Assembly (NCBI GenBank): GCA_964498395.1
Contig: CAZCHE010000003.1
Span: 310,001-374,000, forward strand
Reading direction: 5' to 3'
DNA from: Parapedobacter sp964498395
GTDB taxonomy: Bacteria > Bacteroidota > Bacteroidia > Sphingobacteriales > Sphingobacteriaceae
DNA length: 64,000 bases
Shown: piece after piece, positions 45,501 through 54,500 of the stretch
How the letters are laid out: each line of letters starts with the position of its first letter
How positions within the stretch are numbered: the stretch's first letter is position 1
Program-made: the position numbers and the translations under genes
The notes under the pieces: model-generated
The model's database searches: none
What the model saw: only the letters and a program-made list of their open reading frames with translations
Told to the model about the DNA's origin: nothing

Positions 45501-47121
45501 CTCCTTTGCGTTTATCGCCGGCCTCATTCCGCTTGCGCTAGCTTCGGGGGCGGGTGCGTTGGGTAACCGTTCCATTGGCACGACCGCCGTGGGCGGCATG
45601 GTGGTAGGCACCATCATCGGTGTCATTGTCATCCCCGGGCTTTATGTGCTGTTTTCCTCGGCAAACAAGCGTAAAAAGAACAAGACAGTGGCAATTAGTC
45701 TGCTCATCGTGGGCGCTGCCCTGTTTCTCGGGGCATGTAGCAGCAAACGAGCATTGCCCGATACCTCCCATCGGCCCTTGCCGGAAACATATGCTGGCAA
45801 TCCGGACACGACAACTTCGGCAAATTCCCGCTGGACGGCGTTTTTCAAAGATAAACACCTCGTCAGCCTGATTGACAGTGCCCTGGCCAACAATCCGGAC
45901 ATGGCACAGGCACTGCACCAAGTGGAGATTGCACAAGCCAACCTACGCTTGCGGAAAGCCAGTCTTTTTCCTTCCGTCGATGCCCTCGCGGAAGCGGGGT
46001 TACGCAAGTATGGCTTCTATACCATGGACGGCATTGGAAATTATGACACTAATTTTTCCGATAACCTAGACGATGATGAAAAGCTACCTGACCCATTGCC
46101 CGACTATTTCATCGGTGTCCGAACATCCTGGGAAATTGATCTTTGGGGTAAATTGAAAAGCAAGAAACGCGCGGCATATCAGCGATTCCTCGCTTCCTAT
46201 GAAGGTCAACGGCTCGTACAAACCATGTTAGTCGAAGAGGTTGCCAAAGCATACTATGACTTGTTGGCATTGGACAACGAGCTATCCATCCTGCGGCGAA
46301 ACATCAAACTGCAGGAAGAATCATTGGCGATTATCGAGGTGCAAAAAGAAGCCGGGAGGGCAGATGAACTTGGCGTCCGCCAATTCAATGCCATCCTGTA
46401 CAATTCGCAAGGCAAGGAACAGGAAGTTCTCCAGCAAATTTCGGTAGCCGAAAACCACCTCAATTTCTTGCTCGGGCGCTTTTCGGGCGATATCCCCCGT
46501 GACACTGCCACATGGGCGACGACGCTTTTCCAAGACTCTATCGCTGTAGGCATCCCTGCGCAACTCATCGCGCTGCGACCCGATATCAGGCAGGCGCAAC
46601 TCGACTTATTGGCCTCGGGGGCAGAAGTCGACGCGGCCAAGGCTGCTTTCTTACCCGCGCTCGTCCTTTCTCCCTATATCGGCTTGCAAGCCTTTGACCT
46701 CAGCAAACTGCTATTGACCCCCACTTCCCTTGCGTACGGCCTCCTCGGCGGGTTAACCGCGCCCGTATTTAACCAACGGGCCATTCGATCGGCATACGAA
46801 ACGGAGCTTGCGCAATACGGTATTGCTTTCCAGCAATATGAAAAAACCGTATTGCAAGCGTGGAAAGAGGTGCAAACAAATTTAACTGCACAAACGTTCC
46901 TCGACCGAAGGCGCGGGTACAATTCAAAGGAAGTGGCTTCGTTGACGCAGGCCGTCGATGCGGCCAATGAGCTCTTCCGTGCAGGCCGGGCATCCTACCT
47001 GGATGTCATCACGGCCCAACGCAGCGTATTGGAGGCGGAAATCAGTTTGGTGCAAACCCAACGTGAACAAGCGTTGTCGCAACTCGCATTGTACCGGGCC
47101 TTAGGTGGTGGATGGCAATAA
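42568..47121 (+). CDS. RND pump fused to an outer-membrane efflux lipoprotein
   Basis: This 1,517-residue protein holds two proteins in one frame. Residues 1 to about 1035 are an HAE1-type (AcrB-like) permease: TM1 at 10-28, periplasmic porter domains, TM4 with GIVVDNAIVVVE (Asp 409, Asn 410) and TM10 with GKNAILIVEYA (Lys 941). A basic linker (KRKKNK, about 1037-1042) leads into a hydrophobic segment with lipobox LFLGAC (Cys 1057). Residues 1057-1517 are a complete OprM/NodT-type channel lipoprotein (WEIDLWGKLKSKKRAAY and LRPDIRQAQLDL). The linker could act as an internal lipoprotein signal, so cleavage would yield two proteins; this is inference. Asn in place of the second TM4 aspartate is unusual. 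Confidence 0.92.
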   Translation: MLETFIRRPVLSLVISLMITLLGLLSLFTLPITQFPDIVPPSVMVTANYTGANAEVCTDAVAIPLERAINGVAGMTYMTSVSTNNGTTLIQVFFKVGTDPDIAAVNVQNRVSTVLDELPEEVIKAGVITEKEVNSMLMYLNIFSDDPTADERFIYNFTDINILKELKRIEGVGFAEIMGLRDYAMRIWLRPDRLASYQISSEEVIAAIRAQNVEAAPGQTGIGSDQRVNMQQYVLRYPGKFSDPDQYRNIPIRANADGSILRVKDVADVEFGSLDYEMESRTDGRPSASIMMKQLPGSNAQQVIELVKERMQELQETSFPPGMRYTVSYDVSRFLDASINEVIRTLVEAFLLVFLVVFIFLQDFRSTLIPALAVPVCLIGALFFMQLLGFSINLLTLFALVLAIGIVVDNAIVVVEAVYVKMEEEHLPPMEATLAAMKEIGGAVVAITLVMSAVFVPVAFLSGPVGIFYRQFSLTLASSIIISGINALTLTPALCALILRSPHDKPQPKGWLATFFRHFNGWYNRVASRYAGLVGKIAGRRIITVGLLVGFFLATWGVSSILPSGFIPTEDQGMIYVNVATPPGATVDRTVAVLNQIDSISRQHEAVETVSTLGGYSLVTEVSGASYGMAMINLKAWEDRKESVDDMMRWLEQATDHIMDADIEYFPPPTVPGFGNSSGFELRLLDRTGNDDLTQTADVLDDFIGALQQAPEVGSAFSTFDPRFPQYLVEVDYDMAAKRGISVENAMATLQTLMGSFYASNFIRFGQMYKVMVQASPEYREKPEDVLNLFVKNNTGEMVPFSAFITMERIYGPEQMTRYNMFSAALITGDASLGYSSGQVIDAIERIAGSTLPQGYAIEWSGMTREQILSGNQAIYVFALCLLFVYLILAAQYESFLLPLPVILSLPAGVFGAFLFLKLLGLENNIYAQVALVMLIGLLGKNAILIVEYAILKYKQGSSHLEAAVEGAVARLRPILMTSFAFIAGLIPLALASGAGALGNRSIGTTAVGGMVVGTIIGVIVIPGLYVLFSSANKRKKNKTVAISLLIVGAALFLGACSSKRALPDTSHRPLPETYAGNPDTTTSANSRWTAFFKDKHLVSLIDSALANNPDMAQALHQVEIAQANLRLRKASLFPSVDALAEAGLRKYGFYTMDGIGNYDTNFSDNLDDDEKLPDPLPDYFIGVRTSWEIDLWGKLKSKKRAAYQRFLASYEGQRLVQTMLVEEVAKAYYDLLALDNELSILRRNIKLQEESLAIIEVQKEAGRADELGVRQFNAILYNSQGKEQEVLQQISVAENHLNFLLGRFSGDIPRDTATWATTLFQDSIAVGIPAQLIALRPDIRQAQLDLLASGAEVDAAKAAFLPALVLSPYIGLQAFDLSKLLLTPTSLAYGLLGGLTAPVFNQRAIRSAYETELAQYGIAFQQYEKTVLQAWKEVQTNLTAQTFLDRRRGYNSKEVASLTQAVDAANELFRAGRASYLDVITAQRSVLEAEISLVQTQREQALSQLALYRALGGGWQ

Positions 47122-47224
47122 CGCACCAAAAGGTTACGGTACGTGCCGAAATGGTATTAATATTGCATAGTTGCTACATATATCATCGCAATTCAGTACA
47201 TTCGCGACGTAAAATGCTCGGAAC

Positions 47225-48103
47225 ATGGAAGTGTATGAAGTAAGTACATCCTCGAAAAAAACGAAATCCGTATACATATCCACGGTTATCAGCATCGCAT
47301 TGGTGTTGTTGATGACCGGGTTGTTGGGCCTCATTTTGGTTCATGCAAAAAACCTCTCCAACTATGTCAAGGAAAATATCGTATTGAACATCATTGTCAA
47401 CGAAGGGGTAAGTGAAGGGGATGTTTTGGCCATGCAGAAAGACATTAACGCCGATGAATACGTGTTGCGCTCGCAATACATCAGCAAGGAACTGGCGGCC
47501 AAGAACCTCTCGCAAGAGCTGGGTGAAGACTTCGTGGCCTTCCTGGGGCACAATCCCCTATTGTCTTCCATCGATGTTTATTTAAAAGCGGACTATGCCA
47601 ATACGGATAGCATCGAGACATTTATCAAAAAAATCTCGGCCAACAATATGGTGAAAGAGGTGGTATACCAGGAATCGCTCATCGACATGGTCAACCAGAA
47701 TATCCGGATTATCGGATTGGTGATCCTTGCATTCACCGCCATCCTGCTCATCATCGCCGTGGCATTGATCAATAACACCATCCGGTTGGCCATTTACTCC
47801 CAACGTTTCCTCATCAAGAGCATGCAGATGGTGGGGGCGACCAAAGGGTTTATCAGGCGGCCTTTCTTGGGATATGGTGTCTTGCATGGGCTACTTGGTG
47901 CACTCATCGCCATATTGCTATTGCTGCTCACCCTGCACCTGGGCCAACGCGAAGTTCCCGAACTGGTTTTCTTGCGCAATTGGTTTGAATTTATTGTCAT
48001 ATTTATCGTTATTGCCATATTAGGCATCCTGATTTCGGGATTGAGCACGTATTTTGCCGTTAGCAAATACCTCAGGTTAAAATCGAACGAACTGTATAGA
48101 TAA
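47225..48103 (+). CDS. ftsX: Cell division protein FtsX
   Basis: This 292-residue permease-like protein works with FtsE to control septal wall hydrolases. It has one N-terminal transmembrane helix (about 20-42), a periplasmic domain (about 45-160), then three helices (about 165-190, 213-238, 255-280). MVGATKGFIRRPFL lies in the loop before the last pair, as expected. ftsE is not adjacent. It heads the ftsX-DUF3098-uppP-truB-ribF run. Confidence 0.93.
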   Translation: MEVYEVSTSSKKTKSVYISTVISIALVLLMTGLLGLILVHAKNLSNYVKENIVLNIIVNEGVSEGDVLAMQKDINADEYVLRSQYISKELAAKNLSQELGEDFVAFLGHNPLLSSIDVYLKADYANTDSIETFIKKISANNMVKEVVYQESLIDMVNQNIRIIGLVILAFTAILLIIAVALINNTIRLAIYSQRFLIKSMQMVGATKGFIRRPFLGYGVLHGLLGALIAILLLLLTLHLGQREVPELVFLRNWFEFIVIFIVIAILGILISGLSTYFAVSKYLRLKSNELYR

Positions 48104-48110
48104 CACGCTT

Positions 48111-48350
48111 ATGTCACAACAGAAAAAAACACCGTCTTCACAAAAGGCATCGTTTGTATTCGGGAAACGGAACTACCAATTGTTTTTACTCAGCATCGCG
48201 GTGGTTGCACTCGGCTTCATCCTGATGATGGGCACCGAAGACATTTACAGTTTCACCAAAATCACCCTTGCCCCCTTTGTCGTGGTGGCCGGCTTTGCAC
48301 TGGGAGTTGTAGCGATTTTGATAAAACCTAAAAATTCCAACAACGGTTAA
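48111..48350 (+). CDS. DUF3098 family membrane protein
   Basis: This 79-residue protein with two transmembrane helices (about 25-42 and 51-70) matches DUF3098 (FGKRNYQLFLLSIAVVALGFILMMG, then ALGVVAILIKP). It sits between ftsX and uppP with a 7-bp gap and a 1-bp stop/start overlap (TAATG), so translation is coupled. Function unknown; context suggests an envelope or division role. Confidence 0.9.
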   Translation: MSQQKKTPSSQKASFVFGKRNYQLFLLSIAVVALGFILMMGTEDIYSFTKITLAPFVVVAGFALGVVAILIKPKNSNNG

Positions 48351-49162
48351 TGGCTGAAATCGTCAAAGCGTTAATCGTTGGGATTGTCCAGGGATTAACG
48401 GAATTTCTTCCCGTTTCGTCAAGCGGTCATATTGTTATTGCGCAGGAAATACTTGGCCTGAAATACAGCGACGAGGACAACCTCCTTTTTGCCATCGTCC
48501 TCCATTTTGCCACCGCATTGAGCACGATCGTGGTTTTCCGACGGGATATCGGGCAGATTTTCAAAGGCCTATTCCAATTTAAATGGAACGAGGAGTTCCG
48601 CTTTGCACTCATGGTCGTGCTGTCGATGATTCCAGCGGCGCTGGTCGGTATCTTCTTGAAAGACACCTTGGAAGAGCTTTTCTCAAACCTGCGATTGGTG
48701 GGCTTTATGCTGCTGATTACGGCAATCCTGCTATACTTTGCCGATAAGGCAAAAAAAACCGGCAAGGATATCAGTTTCAAGGATGCGTTCGTTATCGGCG
48801 TTGCCCAAGCCTTTGCCGCGCTTTTTCCGGGTATCTCCCGTTCAGGTTCTACCATTGCGACATCCATCCTATTAGGTGATGACAAATCAAAAGCTGCACG
48901 TTTCTCTTTCTTAATGGTTTTGCCACTGATCCTGGGCGCCACACTCAAGATGTACCTTGATGCCAATGGCTCCGAAGAAGTATCTCGACAAGCACAATTT
49001 GAATTGCTGCCCGTACTAGTAGGGTTTTGTGCAGCATTTCTTTCGGGTCTGTTTGCCTGTCGGTGGATGATCGCCTTTGTAAAGAAAGCCAAGCTTACCT
49101 ATTTTTCCATCTACTGCACCATCGTCGGCCTATTTGTAATTATCTATACATTTGTCGCTTGA
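48350..49162 (+). CDS. uppP: Undecaprenyl-diphosphatase
   Basis: This 270-residue multi-pass enzyme (BacA family) recycles undecaprenyl pyrophosphate to the monophosphate carrier for wall and polysaccharide synthesis. The active-site motifs GLTEFLPVSSSGH (about 15-27) and PGISRSGSTI (about 157-166) are intact. It overlaps the DUF3098 stop by 1 bp and the truB start by 1 bp. Confidence 0.97.
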   Translation: MAEIVKALIVGIVQGLTEFLPVSSSGHIVIAQEILGLKYSDEDNLLFAIVLHFATALSTIVVFRRDIGQIFKGLFQFKWNEEFRFALMVVLSMIPAALVGIFLKDTLEELFSNLRLVGFMLLITAILLYFADKAKKTGKDISFKDAFVIGVAQAFAALFPGISRSGSTIATSILLGDDKSKAARFSFLMVLPLILGATLKMYLDANGSEEVSRQAQFELLPVLVGFCAAFLSGLFACRWMIAFVKKAKLTYFSIYCTIVGLFVIIYTFVA

Positions 49163-49866
49163 TGACCCCACAGGATGAATACCAAGAAGGCAAAGTACTA
49201 ATGATCGACAAACCGATCGGTTGGACGTCTTTCCAAGTGGTCAATAAGGTAAAACGAACATTGATCAAGCATTTCGGTCTCCCAAAAAGATTCAAGATCG
49301 GCCACGCAGGCACACTGGATCCCTTGGCTACGGGCCTGCTTATCCTATGCACAGGGAAGTTCACGAAACGGATCGAGGAATTTCAGGCACAACAAAAAGA
49401 ATATACAGGAACCATCACCTTAGGCGCGACCACGCCATCATACGACCTGGAGCATGAAATAGATGAGCGATTTGACATCTCTGCCATCACCCGCGAACAG
49501 ATTTTGCAAACAGCGGCTGCTTTTGTGGGGCAAATCGAACAGGTACCTCCCGCACATTCGGCCGTGAAAATGGACGGCGAACGTGTCTACGAAAAAGCGC
49601 GACGCGGAGAAGCTGTAACCGTCAAATCACGCTTGGTAGACATCTATGAATTTGAAGTGACCGACATTTCCCTGCCACACGTTTCCTTTCGGGTTACCTG
49701 CAGCAAAGGCACCTATATCCGTTCGCTCGCCCACGACTTTGGCAGGGCAATGGACAATGGGGCGCACCTCAGCAGTTTACGGAGAACGAAGAGCGGCGAT
49801 TTCCGTGTGGAAGATGCCTGGCAACTGGACGACTTGGTGGCACATATCCTACAAACCGTCCATTAA
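49162..49866 (+). CDS. truB: tRNA pseudouridine55 synthase
   Basis: This 234-residue enzyme forms pseudouridine 55 in tRNA T-loops. It starts at ATG 49162, overlapping the uppP stop (TGATG). Catalytic Asp lies in GHAGTLDPLATGLL (about 44-57). KPIGWTSFQVV and KGTYIRSLAHDFG are also present. Frame upstream of 49162 is the uppP shadow and is not part of the gene. Confidence 0.96.
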   Translation: MTPQDEYQEGKVLMIDKPIGWTSFQVVNKVKRTLIKHFGLPKRFKIGHAGTLDPLATGLLILCTGKFTKRIEEFQAQQKEYTGTITLGATTPSYDLEHEIDERFDISAITREQILQTAAAFVGQIEQVPPAHSAVKMDGERVYEKARRGEAVTVKSRLVDIYEFEVTDISLPHVSFRVTCSKGTYIRSLAHDFGRAMDNGAHLSSLRRTKSGDFRVEDAWQLDDLVAHILQTVH

Positions 49867-49902
49867 AGCCATGCGTGGTTTCCATAAGCCTGCGAAAACC
49901 GT

Positions 49903-49910
49903 TACCTTTG
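49903..49910 (+). promoter_or_regulatory. ribF promoter -7 element (TACCTTTG)
   Basis: Exact consensus, 16 bp before ATG 49927; it gives ribF its own promoter within the run and favours the ATG over a TTG at 49924. Confidence 0.55.
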
Positions 49911-49926
49911 CACAAACAATTTCTTG

Positions 49927-50901
49927 ATGAAGATATATCGGAGCATCGAAGATTTCATTCCCTTAGACAATGCGGTGGTCACCATCGGTACATTTGACGG
50001 TGTACACGTGGGGCACCAAAAAATACTCAGTTCGCTAAAAGAATGCGCCCAAAATATCAACGGCGAAACGGTATTACTGACCTTTTTCCCGCACCCTCGA
50101 ATGATCTTGCATCCCGAAGACGACAGCCTAAGGCTTATCAGCGATATCGAGGAGAAAGTGCAGTTACTAGCCAATGCGGGCATAGACCACCTCATCATTA
50201 CTCCATTCACCCGTGACTTTTCTAACCAATCGCCCGAAGAATATATCCGGGAAGTATTGGTAAGCAAGATCGGCACCAAGAAAATCGTCATCGGCTATGA
50301 CCATTGCTTTGGAAAAGACCGCAAAGGGTCGCTCAAGGATTTGCGCTACCACGCCGAAATATACGGATACACGGTAGAGCAGATTCCGGAACAAGACATC
50401 AATGATGTTGCGGTATCCTCCACCAAAATCCGGGAAGCATTAATCAAGGGCGATATTGAAACGGCGAATAGTTACCTCGGTTATCCGTTTCAACTAACGG
50501 GCAAGGTCATCAGGGGCAACCAGCTGGGGCGAGACATCGGCTATCCCACGGCCAATTTGCAGGTGCTGGAAAACTACAAACTGATTCCCGCCTATGGCAT
50601 ATATGCGATAGAAGCCGCCATCATCGAGCCAAAGGAAATCAAAACGGGTCCGTATGTGCCTAACGAACCGACCCGTATTATTAAAGGGATGGGATATATT
50701 GGCACACGACCCACGGTTGATGGCATCGGCAGGAGTATCGAAGTGCACCTATTCGATTTCAAAGACGACCTTTACAACAAAACCTTACGTGTAAAATTCC
50801 TCCACTTTATCCGGCACGACCAATGGTTCGAAACCATGCAGGAAATGGTTGACCAGATGGTGGTCGATGAAAAACGGGTAAGGGAACTTTTGGAGGTGTA
50901 G
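49927..50901 (+). CDS. ribF: Bifunctional riboflavin kinase / FAD synthetase
   Basis: This 324-residue protein has the N-terminal FAD synthetase part with IGTFDGVHVGHQKIL (about 19-33) and GYDHCFGKDRKGS. The C-terminal kinase part has GKVIRGNQLGRDIGYPTANLQV (about 185-206), then GMGYIGTRPTV. It makes FMN and FAD. Two codons after the stop a purine-rich repeat begins. Confidence 0.96.
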   Translation: MKIYRSIEDFIPLDNAVVTIGTFDGVHVGHQKILSSLKECAQNINGETVLLTFFPHPRMILHPEDDSLRLISDIEEKVQLLANAGIDHLIITPFTRDFSNQSPEEYIREVLVSKIGTKKIVIGYDHCFGKDRKGSLKDLRYHAEIYGYTVEQIPEQDINDVAVSSTKIREALIKGDIETANSYLGYPFQLTGKVIRGNQLGRDIGYPTANLQVLENYKLIPAYGIYAIEAAIIEPKEIKTGPYVPNEPTRIIKGMGYIGTRPTVDGIGRSIEVHLFDFKDDLYNKTLRVKFLHFIRHDQWFETMQEMVDQMVVDEKRVRELLEV

Positions 50902-50987
50902 ACGGAAGATCGAAGACGGAAGACGGAAGATCGAAGACGGAAGATCGTACGGCTTTTCATTCTTCTGTCTCCGGTCTTCGCGCCGCC
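50902..50987. repeat. Purine-rich repeats between convergent ribF and the PurF-like gene
   Basis: The part next to ribF (50902-50948) is purine-rich on the plus strand (GACGGAAGATCGAA units). The part next to the minus-strand gene (about 50964-50987) is purine-rich on the minus strand. Each gene thus carries its own copy in sense orientation. Confidence 0.75.
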
Positions 50988-52898
50988 TTAGGCGCTAAAA
51001 TACGCCCGTACGTTTTTGCCTTCCACCCAATTCATGTATGCCCGATTGACCACTTTATTCCCGCCGGGGGTAGGATAATCGCCTGAAAAATACCAATCTC
51101 CCCGATGGTCAGGGCAAGCGGTGTGCAAGTTCTCCAGCGTTTGGTAAATCACCTCCACCTCGGCTTTAATGTGTTTGCCCCGGATAATGGTCGCGATTTC
51201 ATTCGATATCTCTTCGTCGGTGAAAGGCGCGTAAATCGCCTTAACGTAGTTTTCCACCTGCTCTTTAGGCATCTCCAATGATTCCAAGCATTTGCGGTAC
51301 ACCTCTTCCACGACATCCCCCATCCCTCTTTTATATAACAAGGATACGGCGGCTTCAAAGGCCACAAATTCACCCATACGCGACATATCGATGCCGTAGC
51401 AATCCGGATAACGGATCTGGGGCGCAGATGATACGATAATGATTTTTTTGGGGTTCAGGCGGTCGAGGATCGTCAGAATACTTTGTTTGAGCGTCGTTCC
51501 CCTCACGATGGAGTCATCGACCGCCACAATGGTGTCTTCATGGTCCTTGACAACACCATAAGTGGTATCATATACATGTTGCACCATGTCTTGCCGATCG
51601 GCATCTTGGGTAATAAACGTACGCAGTTTAGCGTCCTTGATGTTCAGTTTCTCGAACCGGGGAGAGATACTCAACATTTCGTCCAATTCTTTGTCGGAAA
51701 TCTTTTCCTCCCGGTTAAGCAAGGTCTCTTTCTGTAGCGTACGCACGTATTCATTGATACCCTCTTCCAATCCGTAGAAAGCGACCTCCGCGGTATTGGG
51801 GATATAGGAGAACACCGTATTCTTGATGTCATAGTTGATAGCGCTCAAGATCTGTGGGCACAACAGCCGCCCGAGGTGCTTGCGTTCCTGATAAATGGCA
51901 GCGTCACTGCCCCGCGAAAAATAGATCCGTTCGAACGAACAGGATTTTTTCTCCACCGGCTCCCTAAACATTTCTTCCGTGATGGTGCCGTCTTTTTTGA
52001 CAATCAATGCATGGCCCGGCTTGATTTCGTTGATGGCTTCGAATTTCACATCAAACGCGGTCTGTATGGCTGGACGCTCGGACGTAACGACGAGGATCTC
52101 GTCATTGACATAATAATAGGCTGGTCGAATACCGGCAGGGTCGCGCATCACAAATGCATCGCCATGGCCGCATATCCCGCTGATGGTGTATCCCCCATCC
52201 CAGGTCTTCGCTGACTTCCGCAGGATTCGGGCGACATCGAGGTGGTCTGCGATCAGCTCGCTGATGACCATGTTGCTATGCCCGTCTTGTTTAAATCGAT
52301 CAAATAGCTCCTGGTTTTCCGCATCAAGGAAGTGGCCGATCTTTTCCAACACCGTAACCGTATCTGCTTTTTCCTTGGGATGTTGCCCCAATTCATACAA
52401 CTGTTCCAACAGTTCGTCGACGTTGGTCATGTTGAAATTACCGGCAATCACCAGGTTACGCGTCATCCAATTGTTCTGCCGCAAAAATGGGTGGCAACTT
52501 TCAATGCTATTTTTCCCGTGCGTACCATACCGGAGATGCCCCATCAATACCTCTCCCGTGAAACTCACATTGTCTTTCAACCACTGGCTGTCAGTAAATC
52601 GATCAGGGTATGCCCGTTGCACCGCAGCAAACTTCTTCTGCACATATTCGAAGATATCAGCCACCGCATTCGGTGCCATGGACCGGTACCTGCTAATGTA
52701 GCGGTTGCCCGGTTTCACGTCCAATTTGATCGTGGCAATACCAGCGCCGTCCTGCCCACGGTTGTGCTGTTTTTCCATCAATAGGTACAGTTTGTTTATG
52801 CCATATAAGGCCGTACCATATTTTTCCTGATAATAAGAGAGGGGTTTTAGCAGGCGAATCAGTGCGATACCGCACTCGTGTTTAATAGCGTCACTCAT
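50988..52898 (-). CDS. Amidophosphoribosyltransferase-like protein (PurF family, long form)
   Basis: This 636-residue protein starts at ATG 52898, set by a TATCTTTG promoter at 52925. Residue 9 in KHECGIALI is the class II glutaminase nucleophile after removal of an 8-residue propeptide. GRAT features follow (NRGQDGAGIA, GEVLMGHLRYGT, HPF). The PRPP-binding motif IVAVDDSIVRGTT lies near 455-470. It is about 120 residues longer than ordinary PurF, with extra sequence around 280-400 and at the C-terminus. It could be the purine pathway enzyme or a paralogue; no other pur gene is near. Confidence 0.85.
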   Translation of the reverse strand: MSDAIKHECGIALIRLLKPLSYYQEKYGTALYGINKLYLLMEKQHNRGQDGAGIATIKLDVKPGNRYISRYRSMAPNAVADIFEYVQKKFAAVQRAYPDRFTDSQWLKDNVSFTGEVLMGHLRYGTHGKNSIESCHPFLRQNNWMTRNLVIAGNFNMTNVDELLEQLYELGQHPKEKADTVTVLEKIGHFLDAENQELFDRFKQDGHSNMVISELIADHLDVARILRKSAKTWDGGYTISGICGHGDAFVMRDPAGIRPAYYYVNDEILVVTSERPAIQTAFDVKFEAINEIKPGHALIVKKDGTITEEMFREPVEKKSCSFERIYFSRGSDAAIYQERKHLGRLLCPQILSAINYDIKNTVFSYIPNTAEVAFYGLEEGINEYVRTLQKETLLNREEKISDKELDEMLSISPRFEKLNIKDAKLRTFITQDADRQDMVQHVYDTTYGVVKDHEDTIVAVDDSIVRGTTLKQSILTILDRLNPKKIIIVSSAPQIRYPDCYGIDMSRMGEFVAFEAAVSLLYKRGMGDVVEEVYRKCLESLEMPKEQVENYVKAIYAPFTDEEISNEIATIIRGKHIKAEVEVIYQTLENLHTACPDHRGDWYFSGDYPTPGGNKVVNRAYMNWVEGKNVRAYFSA

Positions 52899-52917
52899 GT
52901 TATGTGTTCGAGTGCCG

Positions 52918-52925
52918 CAAAGATA
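52918..52925 (-). promoter_or_regulatory. Promoter -7 element of the PurF-like gene (TATCTTTG)
   Basis: Exact consensus on the minus strand, 19 bp upstream of ATG 52898. Confidence 0.6.
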
Positions 52926-53032
52926 CACAATTTTTGAATAACAATGGCTCCGGTCGGTTTTCTTAATCTAGGTTAAGAGCTCGTCGGCAGCAGACTGGTG
53001 TTGCCCCCGGTCACGAAAAACAAGAGAAAGAT

Positions 53033-53171
53033 GGAACGCAGATGACGCTGATGGAGCGGATAAACACTGATTGATGATTGTTTTTTGATGGTCAATCTAT
53101 CTAACCAGAATCCGGTTATTTGGCTGAAAACAATCCGTGCAAATCCGTTTAGTCCATGTCATCCGCGTTCC
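53033..53171. repeat. Imperfect inverted pair of GGAACGCGGATGAC-type repeats
   Basis: The left arm (53033-53073, starting ggaacgcagatgacgctga) pairs with the reverse complement of 53131-53171 with about a dozen mismatches over 41 bp. A single arm lies at 30542-30580. It fills most of the gap between the PurF-like gene and amt. Confidence 0.6.
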
Positions 53172-53189
53172 GTACCTGATTTAAACCAG

Positions 53190-54500
53190 CTATAATTTCT
53201 CGCCGTGCTGACTAATATCCAATCCCATTTCCTCTTCTTCTGGGGAAACGCGTAATTTGCTAATCAGATCGGTCACTTTTAAAATCACAAACGCCATCAC
53301 AAAGGTAAAGATGACAGCGCCGACCAGACCGATGACATGCGCCACGAAAAGCCCGGTTTCGCCAAAAAACAAGCCATCTGTTTCCACCGCCTCGTTGATG
53401 GTCTTGGTCGCAAAGATACCGGTCAAGATCATGCCGACCATCCCTCCTACACCATGGCTCGGAAAGACATCCAACGTGTCATCCACCCGTGAATGCGTAC
53501 GCCATTCCACGACCAACCGACTGATGATGGAGGCTACGACACCGATAATCAATGAGTGGGGCACCGTCACGAAACCGGCAGCCGGAGTAATGGCTACTAA
53601 ACCGACCACCACACCGATACACACGCCCATGGCCGTAGGTTTCTTACCCCGTGCCGCATCAAAAAATATCCATGCCAACGCCGCAGCCCCTGATGCCGTA
53701 CTGGTCGTGGCCAAGGCCGATGCCGCCAAGTCGCTTGCTCCGAATGCCGAACCGGCGTTGAATCCGAACCAACCAAACCAGAGAAAACCGGTACCCAATA
53801 TGACATAGGAAATACGTGCCGGATCGTGGCCCCCATTGACGTTCCCTTGCTTGAGGTAAAGTGCCGAGGCCAGTGCGGTAACACCCGCTGACATGTGTAC
53901 GACCGTACCACCAGCGAAATCAAGCACCCCCATGCCCGCTAATAGGCCATCTGGATGCCAGGTAGCGTGGGCCAATGGCGCATAAATAAAGACGAAAAAT
54001 AGACAGAGGAACAAAATGTAGGACGTAAACCGAATGCGCTCGGCAAATGCACCCGTGATTAACGCAGGCGTAATAATGGCAAACTTAAGTTGGTACATCG
54101 CAAACAACGCAAATGGGATGGTAGGTGCTCCGGGCCAATTCGGGCCGCCCAATACGCCTTCAAACATGAAATAGGTCGTCGGATTACCAATGATACCGCC
54201 AATGGATTCACCAAACACCAAACTGAAACCAAACACCACCCAAATCACCGCTACCACGGCCATGCAGATAAAGCTCTGCAGCATGGTGGAAATCACATTC
54301 TTTTTCTTGACCATCCCGCCATAAAAAAAAGCTAAGCCAGGAGTCATAATCAATACTAGTGCAGTGGAAGTCAGCATCCATGCAAGATCCGCCGCATCGT
54401 ACTCGTTATCCCCCTCAATGGGCAAACCGGGATAAAAAAGCGCCAAAAGCACAATAATGATGAGTAAAATAAAAGGAATTGTAGATTTTTTTGATTTCAT
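53190..54500 (-). CDS. amt: Ammonium transporter
   Basis: This 436-residue Amt/MEP channel has a signal-like first helix (about 8-24) and about 11 further helices. It shows TPGLAFFYGGMV, the pore histidine in FAGGTVVHMSAG, FNAGSAFGAS, and the second histidine in FPSHGVGGMVG. It takes up ammonium. No glnK/glnB is adjacent. The AT-rich upstream region holds palindromes and direct repeats that could carry nitrogen control. Confidence 0.96.
   Translation of the reverse strand: MKSKKSTIPFILLIIIVLLALFYPGLPIEGDNEYDAADLAWMLTSTALVLIMTPGLAFFYGGMVKKKNVISTMLQSFICMAVVAVIWVVFGFSLVFGESIGGIIGNPTTYFMFEGVLGGPNWPGAPTIPFALFAMYQLKFAIITPALITGAFAERIRFTSYILFLCLFFVFIYAPLAHATWHPDGLLAGMGVLDFAGGTVVHMSAGVTALASALYLKQGNVNGGHDPARISYVILGTGFLWFGWFGFNAGSAFGASDLAASALATTSTASGAAALAWIFFDAARGKKPTAMGVCIGVVVGLVAITPAAGFVTVPHSLIIGVVASIISRLVVEWRTHSRVDDTLDVFPSHGVGGMVGMILTGIFATKTINEAVETDGLFFGETGLFVAHVIGLVGAVIFTFVMAFVILKVTDLISKLRVSPEEEEMGLDISQHGEKL

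Noticed and set aside
45650..45760. A frameshift or separate start between pump and channel
   Set aside because: The frame is continuous. A GTG at 45691 could start the channel but would give a signal peptide with no basic residues, so fusion is the simpler reading. I keep sequencing error as an open alternative.
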